Source of the DNA: Melioribacteraceae bacterium
Lineage (GTDB): Bacteria > Bacteroidota > Ignavibacteria > Ignavibacteriales > Melioribacteraceae
Length of the DNA stretch: 64,000 bases
NCBI GenBank assembly: GCA_030584085.1
Contig: CP129490.1
Span: forward strand, 3,678,377 to 3,742,376
Direction: 5' to 3'
This document shows positions 52,853 to 59,431 of the stretch, piece by piece (within the stretch, counting starts at the first letter, position 1; the number at the start of each line of letters is the position of its first letter). The notes under the pieces are model-generated. The model ran no database searches. It saw only the letters and a program-made list of their open reading frames with translations, and had not been told where the DNA came from. Position numbers and translations under genes: made by a program.

Positions 52853-54914
52853 TATTAACCTTCCTTAATTCAATGTCATCCATTTTAAAAGAAGAAAAAC
52901 CCTTGAACTCGTCGAGTTCTATTTCGGTTTTCTTTTTTAATCTTAATGTTGAGGACGCAATTTCAGATTCAATCTTTTTCGATGAAACAAACTTTGAGGT
53001 TACATCTACCCTGAAGAGGTTATGATTAAACGAACTCAAAAACAATACAGCGGCTTTTTTAATTTTGCTAGTTGTAGCACTAATGGGTATTGTATCGTTC
53101 CAAACTAAATTATCTCGATAAGCAAGCGGGAAGCGTGGAACAGCTTGCAGCATCATATTTAAGTATTTGTCGTTTCCTTCGGTACTGTAAAAATAAAACG
53201 TTCCGTCTTTCTTTTCGAAGTAAAGTTTGCCTTTGCCGGAATCGAAATAAAATGTTCCGTCAATTTCCATATCAACTTTTAATTGCAGCTCATCAATCTT
53301 TTGATTTTCTTTATAAACTTCGAACTTTATCTCATCATCGAGGACAAACGTCATCAAATTATCATAAGCATTATCAATATGAAGAGGTTCGACGGTTTTA
53401 TCGAGTGATGGTAAATCATTGGAGTAAAAAATTCCGTCTTCGATATAATTGATAAAACTGAATGGAACGGTGTGTGAACCAACTTTTTCACTTTCTTGAA
53501 CTTGTATATGAATATGTGGTTGTGGTGAGTAACCGGAATTACCGCATAGCCCGAGCATTGAACTTCTTTCAACCCAATCACCTTCTTTTACTTTAATTGA
53601 ATCTTCCGCAAAGTGTGATAACTCAACAAAGAAACCACGTTCATCTTTTATAATAACTAAATTTCCCCAGTTGTTTGCTCTATCAACTTTTCCTATCGGC
53701 ATATCTTTTAAATTGTTTATAACTTTTATTACTCGTCCGCTTACGGGTGAAAGTACGGGTTTTTTGTAGCAATAATAATCTTCCAATAAATCGCCGCTAT
53801 TTTTGTAACTGTTTCCTTCTTCATCGGTAATGATAAAATCGTAAGCGTATTTCCAGTTGCCTTTATGTGTCCACTTTCCGTCAAAGTCTTGATAGACTGT
53901 CCATTTACCAGAAAAAGGAAGCTGTATAAAAGTATCAAACCCGGGATATCGATTTTTATTTGTTAAGTACAAGTCAAGAGTTTCCTCGGGGGTATTTTTT
54001 ATTATCCACGCAATTTGTGGGTACTTAATTAATCCAAGCAAATAAATAAATGAAAGTGTGATAGCATTAAAGGGAAGAGTAAATGCCGGGATTCCAAAGT
54101 TTGACCAAAAAACCAGAACCGAATCGAGTAAAATTGTTGACGTACATACCGCTATGACAGCAAGCAAATAACTTTTTAAAGAAGGAACAAGAAACACTCC
54201 GCCGACAGCGATTGCAATTAAAATAAAATTGAAATGATTGATATCTGCAAATGATTGTTCGAACGAACCGTACATTAATCCGACCACTATACTTCCTGCA
54301 AAGTAGCCGACAACAGAAAGTAAAAACATAATCCTCGACATCGCAAGAAATATCAATGCAATTACAATTCCGGAAATAACATCTGTCATAAAAAAGATGG
54401 AACCAAAAGAGCGGAAGTAACCTTCAAGCCAATAAGGAAGTGTGATTTCAAGATCATAGATTGTGTGTGGATAAAGTCCCGTTACAAAAAGATTTGAATA
54501 CTGCGTTGTCGCCAAGTAAGCAATCGAAGAAACAATAACGAAAGGTAAACTTAAAACCGGCATCTTCAAGTAATAAATAAATATGCTGTACATTACAACT
54601 GTTACAATAAATGTTAATATACCTGCAATCACCATAAATAAAACTGAGAGCTCATTAAATTTGAAAAGGTAACCGATTGCAAGTCCCGTAAGAAGTGGAT
54701 TATAAGTGTAAAAGCCTTCGTTTAAAAATTCGTTGCTCATGTTAATGATGCGGGCAAAAATGTATGCAGAGATTACGGCAACAATTCCGCCAAGCGCAAC
54801 GTAAGGATTGATAAATGTAATCAATAATAACAACGCACCTATCCATTTACTTTTGAAGAAGTAAATTTCGGAGTAGCTTTGCAGCAGTGCTTTTATGTGG
54901 TTGTTGAGTTTCAT
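52845..54914 (-). CDS. Urea transporter fused to an M23 peptidase domain
   Basis: 689 residues. Residues 1-300 form about ten membrane helices and carry two urea-transporter signatures, MPVLSLPFV (118-126) and AFTLPFNAIT (277-286), one per half as in the SLC14/UT fold. Residues 330-500 are an M23 (LytM-like) domain: His350 and Asp359 in HKGNWKYAYDF, His434 in LSHFAED, and His467/His469 in PHIHIQV. All zinc and catalytic residues look present. A beta-rich tail (about 500-689) follows. Such a fusion of channel and cell-wall endopeptidase fold is unusual. It leads an operon with a barrel and a TPR protein. UT could pass urea or another small amide; the peptidase could act on peptidoglycan. Confidence 0.9.
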   Translation of the reverse strand: MKLNNHIKALLQSYSEIYFFKSKWIGALLLLITFINPYVALGGIVAVISAYIFARIINMSNEFLNEGFYTYNPLLTGLAIGYLFKFNELSVLFMVIAGILTFIVTVVMYSIFIYYLKMPVLSLPFVIVSSIAYLATTQYSNLFVTGLYPHTIYDLEITLPYWLEGYFRSFGSIFFMTDVISGIVIALIFLAMSRIMFLLSVVGYFAGSIVVGLMYGSFEQSFADINHFNFILIAIAVGGVFLVPSLKSYLLAVIAVCTSTILLDSVLVFWSNFGIPAFTLPFNAITLSFIYLLGLIKYPQIAWIIKNTPEETLDLYLTNKNRYPGFDTFIQLPFSGKWTVYQDFDGKWTHKGNWKYAYDFIITDEEGNSYKNSGDLLEDYYCYKKPVLSPVSGRVIKVINNLKDMPIGKVDRANNWGNLVIIKDERGFFVELSHFAEDSIKVKEGDWVERSSMLGLCGNSGYSPQPHIHIQVQESEKVGSHTVPFSFINYIEDGIFYSNDLPSLDKTVEPLHIDNAYDNLMTFVLDDEIKFEVYKENQKIDELQLKVDMEIDGTFYFDSGKGKLYFEKKDGTFYFYSTEGNDKYLNMMLQAVPRFPLAYRDNLVWNDTIPISATTSKIKKAAVLFLSSFNHNLFRVDVTSKFVSSKKIESEIASSTLRLKKKTEIELDEFKGFSSFKMDDIELRKVNNE

Positions 54915-54938
54915 AATTTTTTATTCGATTATGTTGAA

Positions 54939-55028
54939 GTAAAAATCCTCACTTCACTTCGTTACGCTCGGAATGACACACCACTGTCATTCCGAAGGAG
55001 TCGCTTTTTGACGACTGAGGAATCTCAC
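54939..55028. repeat. 90-bp repeat copy A (left of the GIY-YIG gene)
   Basis: Copy A matches copy B (55438-55527) at 79 of 90 positions by hand count, in the same orientation. It contains an inner hairpin (CGGAATGAC with GTCATTCCG) and a second small hairpin around TTTTT. The right end is TGAGGAATCTCAC; the left end, GTAAAAATCCTCA, is its degenerate complement. A shorter related stretch (AGATTCTTCGCTTCACTTCG to GAATGACA) continues to 55092. Confidence 0.88.
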
Positions 55029-55125
55029 CTTATCTTTTTTTGTAAATTTAGGGTTAGATTCTTCGCTTCACTTCGTTCCGCTCTGAATGACAATGTGCTG
55101 TTCTTCCAAATATGTTTAAATAATC

Positions 55126-55413
55126 TCACTCCCATTCTTCACTTAAATCTTTCCATTCCGGATTGATAGATTCAATTAATTCGATTTTCTTTTTTCTTGA
55201 CCAACCTTTAATTTGTTTTTCTCTTCTTATTGCATCGTTAATATCATTGTATTCTTCGTAATAAACTAATTTCGTTATGTTGTATTTTGAAGTAAATCCT
55301 TTTATTAATTTCTGCTTATGTTCGTAGACTCTGCGATTTAAATCGTTTGTGACACCGGTATATAAGGTTCTTGATTTATTAGTCATTATGTAAAGATAGT
55401 ATTGCTTAAGCAT
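55126..55413 (-). CDS. Small GIY-YIG nuclease between direct repeats
   Basis: 95 residues from the ATG at 55413; the open frame extends further upstream only by reading through repeat B. The GIY-YIG core is present: YYLYIMTN and TLYTGVTNDLNRRVYEHK, with the conserved Arg, then KLVYYEEYNDINDAIRREKQIKGWSRKKK with the family's Glu and basic helix. This is the compact single-domain type (YhbQ/UPF0213-like) and has no recognisable DNA-binding domain. Two 90-bp direct repeats lie 98 and 25 bases from its ends. A role in mobility of the unit is inferred from position only. Confidence 0.9.
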   Translation of the reverse strand: MLKQYYLYIMTNKSRTLYTGVTNDLNRRVYEHKQKLIKGFTSKYNITKLVYYEEYNDINDAIRREKQIKGWSRKKKIELIESINPEWKDLSEEWE

Positions 55414-55437
55414 AATTAACTCGTCAATTATTTCGAG

Positions 55438-55527
55438 GTGAGATTCCTCACTCCACTTCGTTACGTTCGGAATGACACAAAATTGTCTTTCCGAAGAAGT
55501 CACTTTTTGACGACTGAGGAATCTCAC
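55438..55527. repeat. 90-bp repeat copy B (right of the GIY-YIG gene)
   Basis: Bounded by perfect 13-bp inverted ends, GTGAGATTCCTCA (55438-55450) and TGAGGAATCTCAC (55515-55527). It has the same internal plan as copy A. A second module (GTGAGATTCTTCGTCACG to CTGAATGACA) follows at 55554-55598, up to the stop codon of the decarboxylase gene. Confidence 0.9.
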
Positions 55528-55604
55528 TTTATCATTCCTCTGTAAGTATAAAGTGAGATTCTTCGTCACGATATAAAACATCGTAACTCTGAATGACAGA
55601 CACA

Positions 55605-56960
55605 TTATTCCTTCAACTTCAATCTCTCCGGCAGTTTTTCTCTTCTTGAAATATCACTTAAGTCTTCAGCTTCACGAATTATGTCGAGTTCTTTATTCTC
55701 ACCGATCAAAACAACGTTCGGGCGATATTCGATAAACTGCATCCATTGAGTAACATTGTACGCGCCGACGGGGGAAAGAATTAATCTCGTTCCTTTTTCC
55801 ATCGGTGGAAGAAGTGTACCTTCTTCGATTACATCAATGTTCATGCACAACGGACCGTTAACAATTGCCGGTTCGTTTGTGCCGTCAACCTGTCGGTCTG
55901 TTTCAATATTATATTTGTACCAGAAGGCGGTGTATAATAAATTAATCCCGGCATCTGCGATATATGATTTCCTTCCGTCCGGTAATCTTTTTGAAGCAAT
56001 AACAGTTGTAATTAAATATCCCGCTTCATCAACAATAGCACGACCGGTTTCGAGATAAACTTTGGGTAAATCCCCCGGTTTTAAGTTTCTGAAAAGAGCA
56101 GTCGTAATACTTTCGGCATACTCGTCTATTGATGGAATCATTACATCGGGTTCTTGGTATGTCCCTTTTAGTTTACTTTTTGACGGAAACCCTCCGCCTA
56201 TATCGTAGTAATCAATTTTCATATTAAACTTATCTTGAATTTCATAACCGAACTTAATCATCTTCTCAATCTCAACCGCGTACGCATTTGGATCTAATAT
56301 AAATGTTCCAATGTGACAATGCAGTCCATTTATAACGAGTTTACCTTTGCTAACCATTCGTTTAACGGCATCCATCGCTTGTCCTGAATCTAAATTCAAT
56401 CCGAAGCGTGACCATTGCGGGTAAATACCGGTATCCATATTAACACGCATACCGACTTTAATTTTCTTATTCAGTTTATCAGCTATTTTTTCCAAATCAT
56501 AAATTTCATCAAAGTGATCAATGTTAATCAGCGATCCCTCTTTAACTGCTTTTTCAAGAGCATGTAAATTTTTATAAGGACCGTTGTAAATAATTTTATT
56601 CCCGGGAATTCCTAAACTTCGTGCTTTATCATATTCCATTTCCGAAACAACTTCGGCTATTGCTCTTTCTTGATGAAACACCGAGCAGATAGCGGGTAAA
56701 TAATTTGTTTTATATGACCAGCCGAAAGTAATGTTCGGGTATCTTGTCGAAAAAGAGTTATAATAAGCTTTGTATCTTTTGCGAAGTGAAGTTTCCGAAA
56801 AAACAAATAACGGTGAGCCGAATTTTTCGACTAATTGATTTATAGTAACGCCGTCAATTTCAGTTCTGACTTTTCTCGTATAATATGGACTGTTGCCGAA
56901 CTTATTCATCATTCCGGTTTGTACTTTTATTATCACAGGTTTTTCATATCTCTTCGCCAT
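55605..56960 (-). CDS. PLP-dependent decarboxylase of the DapDC/ODC (fold III) family
   Basis: 451 residues from the ATG at 56960, which has GGAG 9 bases upstream and lies 1 base from the stop of the ATP-grasp gene, so translation is coupled. The PLP lysine is in GWSYKTNYLPAIC. Other family marks are HCHIGTF, YDIGGGFPS (phosphate-binding glycines) and GPLCMNIDVI, with the second-subunit Cys. It thus keeps decarboxylase features of diaminopimelate, ornithine and related enzymes, but the N-terminal 35 residues and the context (PqqD-like and ATP-grasp partners) argue against the ordinary lysine-pathway LysA. The substrate is probably an amino acid made or activated by the partner (inference). 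Confidence 0.9.
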   Translation of the reverse strand: MAKRYEKPVIIKVQTGMMNKFGNSPYYTRKVRTEIDGVTINQLVEKFGSPLFVFSETSLRKRYKAYYNSFSTRYPNITFGWSYKTNYLPAICSVFHQERAIAEVVSEMEYDKARSLGIPGNKIIYNGPYKNLHALEKAVKEGSLINIDHFDEIYDLEKIADKLNKKIKVGMRVNMDTGIYPQWSRFGLNLDSGQAMDAVKRMVSKGKLVINGLHCHIGTFILDPNAYAVEIEKMIKFGYEIQDKFNMKIDYYDIGGGFPSKSKLKGTYQEPDVMIPSIDEYAESITTALFRNLKPGDLPKVYLETGRAIVDEAGYLITTVIASKRLPDGRKSYIADAGINLLYTAFWYKYNIETDRQVDGTNEPAIVNGPLCMNIDVIEEGTLLPPMEKGTRLILSPVGAYNVTQWMQFIEYRPNVVLIGENKELDIIREAEDLSDISRREKLPERLKLKE

Positions 56961-56961
56961 C

Positions 56962-57999
56962 TTAATTTTCTCCCTTTGTAATAACATTTTGGAAGGTGCT
57001 CATATCAGTTATTGTTTCGTAAGTGTAGCGAACATAAAGTTTTCCTGCATCGTAATCTTTATCTAATTCGAACGGTAAATCCAATGCTTTTTTAATCATA
57101 TTCGCAGGAAGATTAATTCCACATCCCGTTGCAAAGTAAGACCAAGCTGGAAAACGAGGATTGATTTCTATTAAATAAACTTTTTCTTTATCAACTATAC
57201 ACTCAAGTTCAAACGGACCTTTCCATTTATATTCTTTAACAAAATTGGATGCAGCGTTCATCATCAATTCATTTTTTATTGAAACGCCCGTCCAAATTTT
57301 ACCGAGTGAAGTAATCCACATTTTTTTGAGTCCGAGTTTACCAAGTAAATTTCCTTCACCGTCGCCAACGCCGACAACGTTCATCTCTTCACCTTTGACA
57401 ACTTCTTGAAGAATAATCGGGTAGCCCCACTCGGCGGAAATTTTATGAAAGTGACTCATTGCTTCTTGAGTTGTATAAGCTCTTTCGGCTTTGTAGTAAG
57501 CTCCTTTTACCATTACAGGAAGACCAATTTTTTCAACTTCTTTAATTAATTCCTCCGGCGAACTTACAACCGAAGTTTTCGGTAAATCGATTTTAACTCT
57601 TTCCGCAACTTGAAGAAGTTTGTCTTTTGCGCGGAGTTTGTATTGACTTTCGGTCGGAACAAAAATTTTGATACCGAATTCTTCTATTTCTTTTGTGTAT
57701 TTGGTGTAAATGGGAAGTTCGGAATCGAGATTGGGAATTACAAAATCTAATCCATATGAATCTTTTATATATGAAAGTCTTTCCAGCAAAGCATCTTTTC
57801 CGCTTGATGGATAAGGAAGTATAAAAGTTTTGTCGATCAGCCAATCTAAATAAATGCCAGGCTCCATTGCGTCATAAGCTAATCCGATAACCTTTACATT
57901 TAAGTCGGGATCTTCTTTTAGTGAACGAGCAACTCCAACACCCGGACCGGGATTATCAACCGCATTGATTCCTGATACGGCAATTTTCAATTCTTTCAT
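56962..57999 (-). CDS. ATP-grasp ligase
   Basis: 345 residues. The N-terminal domain starts MKELKIAVSGINAVDNPGPG. The ATP-grasp fold follows: a Lys in PVMVKGAYYKAERAYTTQ, ILQEVVKGEEMNVVGVGD, and the metal-binding ELECIVDKEKVYLIEINPRF. It resembles the carbamoyl-phosphate synthase/PylC-like branch, which joins an acid to an amine through an acylphosphate. It follows the PqqD-like gene by 8 bases with a GAGGTG site before its ATG, and touches the decarboxylase start. Likely substrates are amino acids or a peptide; not determined. Confidence 0.9.
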   Translation of the reverse strand: MKELKIAVSGINAVDNPGPGVGVARSLKEDPDLNVKVIGLAYDAMEPGIYLDWLIDKTFILPYPSSGKDALLERLSYIKDSYGLDFVIPNLDSELPIYTKYTKEIEEFGIKIFVPTESQYKLRAKDKLLQVAERVKIDLPKTSVVSSPEELIKEVEKIGLPVMVKGAYYKAERAYTTQEAMSHFHKISAEWGYPIILQEVVKGEEMNVVGVGDGEGNLLGKLGLKKMWITSLGKIWTGVSIKNELMMNAASNFVKEYKWKGPFELECIVDKEKVYLIEINPRFPAWSYFATGCGINLPANMIKKALDLPFELDKDYDAGKLYVRYTYETITDMSTFQNVITKGEN

Positions 58000-58007
58000 C
58001 TTTCACC

Positions 58008-58244
58008 TCAATAAATATTATATGTGTTAAGGTGTGTGATGAAATCGGAAATATCACTTGAAATTTCTTCCGGCGTTTCTTCAAATTCTTTTGAAAGTTC
58101 TTCGGCTATCTGATCGATCTCTTTTCCTTCACGTAAGGAATTGATTATGAAAAGTCCGGTTGGATTTACAGTGTAGCTGTCCCCTGTAGTTGGATCAAAA
58201 ATGAAACCTTCCGAATTAACAGCGAGTTTATTTAACCGGTTCAT
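58008..58244 (-). CDS. PqqD-like peptide-recognition protein
   Basis: 78 residues. GFIFDPTTGDSYTVNPTGLFIINSL, taken as the pieces FDPTTGDSYTVN and TGLFIINSL, and the C-terminal helices EIDQIAEELSKEF and ISSDISDFITHL match the PqqD winged-helix fold, also called a RiPP recognition element, which binds leader peptides and hands them to modifying enzymes. The start is set by GGAGGGG just before the ATG. It is the first clear gene of the operon with the ATP-grasp ligase and the decarboxylase. PQQ genes are absent, so it is not a PQQ pathway PqqD. Confidence 0.85.
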   Translation of the reverse strand: MNRLNKLAVNSEGFIFDPTTGDSYTVNPTGLFIINSLREGKEIDQIAEELSKEFEETPEEISSDISDFITHLNTYNIY

Positions 58245-58330
58245 TACCCCTCCGATATTTTATCTTATTATCTAATTTGACAGCTAGTATGTTAATCAGG
58301 TTTAAATGTAAGGGAAATTATCTATTAATG

Positions 58331-58675
58331 TTAGCTCTCTGAGTATGCTTTAAGAGACTCGTTATCCATAATTTCCGAGAAACCGTTTCCGTCAAAAACT
58401 TCTGTGGTTATGTTCTGACCCAACGTTAACCTGTATGCAAGCTGCAGAAGATGTGATTCTATGTTGAATGTTTTTGTGCATTCGTTACAGATTTGAAGTC
58501 CTTTGATTTCTCCATTATCATTTAACAACAAATCTATTTGTGAATTTGAATAGATTACAGAATCTAATCCTGTGTATTGGTTAGTTTTTGTTTCGACAGG
58601 GTTACTGTCGGAGTCATCAATTTCTAATAACCTATCGTACTCTATTGTATCTTCGAATAAAATTTTATAAAACAT
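58331..58675 (-). CDS. Small protein of unknown function upstream of the PqqD-like gene
   Basis: 114 residues, acidic, cytoplasmic, no known motif. It has a single CNECTKTF pair of cysteines, too few for a zinc finger by itself. The start lacks a clear ribosome-binding site. The gap to the PqqD-like gene is 86 bases on the same strand, so it may be the first gene of that operon or an independent gene. No leader/core peptide layout is evident. Confidence 0.55.
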   Translation of the reverse strand: MFYKILFEDTIEYDRLLEIDDSDSNPVETKTNQYTGLDSVIYSNSQIDLLLNDNGEIKGLQICNECTKTFNIESHLLQLAYRLTLGQNITTEVFDGNGFSEIMDNESLKAYSES

Positions 58676-58783
58676 CTTGATGAGATGTTTGTATAATAAT
58701 ATCGATTCAATTTGAATTTGTTTCTAAGAATCTTAGTTTACGTTATGAATAGAAATTAACAATGAAGTTGAAAGGAGAAAACA

Positions 58784-59341
58784 ATGGCCGCAACACCAAG
58801 CGCAATGGTAGAGTTGGGAACTAAAGCTCCGGGTTTCAATTTACCTGATACAATTTCAGGTAAGCAAATTAGTTTAGATGAAATTAAATCCGACAAAGCA
58901 ACAGTCGTGATGTTTATTTGTAATCACTGTCCATATGTTATTCACATAATTGAAAAACTTTCCGAAGTTATAAAGGAATATCAGAAGAAGGGAATTAGTT
59001 TTGTTGCGATTAGTTCAAATGATGTTCAAAATTACCCGCAGGATTCTCCGGATAAAATGAAAGAGTTTGCCGAGGAGTTTAATTTTTCTTTCCCTTATTT
59101 ATATGATGAAACTCAAGAAGTTGCAAAAGCATACCAAGCAGAATGCACGCCGGACATTTTTGTTTTTGACAAGGAATTGAAATTAGTTTATCGCGGTCAG
59201 TTTGATGACTCTCGTCCAAGTAAAGATACACAGGTAACCGGTAAAGATTTAACAGCCGCACTTGATGCAATTTTGGAAGGCAAGCATGTTAGTGAAAAAC
59301 AAATTCCAAGCGTTGGTTGTAATATAAAGTGGAAGAGGTAG
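58784..59341 (+). CDS. Thioredoxin-like (redoxin/AhpC-TSA fold) protein
   Basis: 185 residues, cytoplasmic. The opening VELGTKAPGFNLPDTISGKQISLD is typical of the peroxiredoxin/TlpA group, and the active site CNHCPYV is a C-x-x-C motif in the usual place (about 46-49). The C-terminal DIFVFDKELKLVYRGQFDD strand pair completes the fold. It may reduce disulfides or peroxides. A strong site (AAGGAGAAAACA) precedes the ATG. It is monocistronic, closed by terminators. Confidence 0.93.
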   Translation: MAATPSAMVELGTKAPGFNLPDTISGKQISLDEIKSDKATVVMFICNHCPYVIHIIEKLSEVIKEYQKKGISFVAISSNDVQNYPQDSPDKMKEFAEEFNFSFPYLYDETQEVAKAYQAECTPDIFVFDKELKLVYRGQFDDSRPSKDTQVTGKDLTAALDAILEGKHVSEKQIPSVGCNIKWKR

Positions 59342-59347
59342 ACACCC

Positions 59348-59379
59348 AGAAACCTAACTTCTTTTAAAGTTAGGTTTCT
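59348..59379 (+). terminator. Intrinsic terminator of the redoxin gene
   Basis: AGAAACCTAACTT pairs perfectly with AAGTTAGGTTTCT around a 6-base loop, 7 bases after the stop codon. The T-run is short. Confidence 0.75.
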
Positions 59380-59396
59380 TAAAACTATACCCAAAC

Positions 59397-59431
59397 AAAA
59401 AGCCCGACTTTTTCAAAAAGTCGGGCTTTTT
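59397..59431. terminator. Bidirectional intrinsic terminator
   Basis: AAAAAGCCCGACTTTTT with its complement, T-runs on both strands, lying between the redoxin gene and the convergent VIT/VWA gene, whose stop codon starts immediately after it. Confidence 0.85.

Noticed and set aside
54879..55166. A plus-strand open frame across the 90-bp repeat
   Set aside because: It reads repeat DNA, has no ribosome-binding site and no protein-like composition.
55605..56960. Plain diaminopimelate decarboxylase LysA
   Set aside because: The fold fits, but the context and the N-terminal extension do not; left as a decarboxylase of unknown substrate.
58008..58244. PqqD of the PQQ pathway
   Set aside because: No pqqA, pqqB, pqqC or pqqE-type gene is adjacent, and the partners are an ATP-grasp ligase and a decarboxylase.
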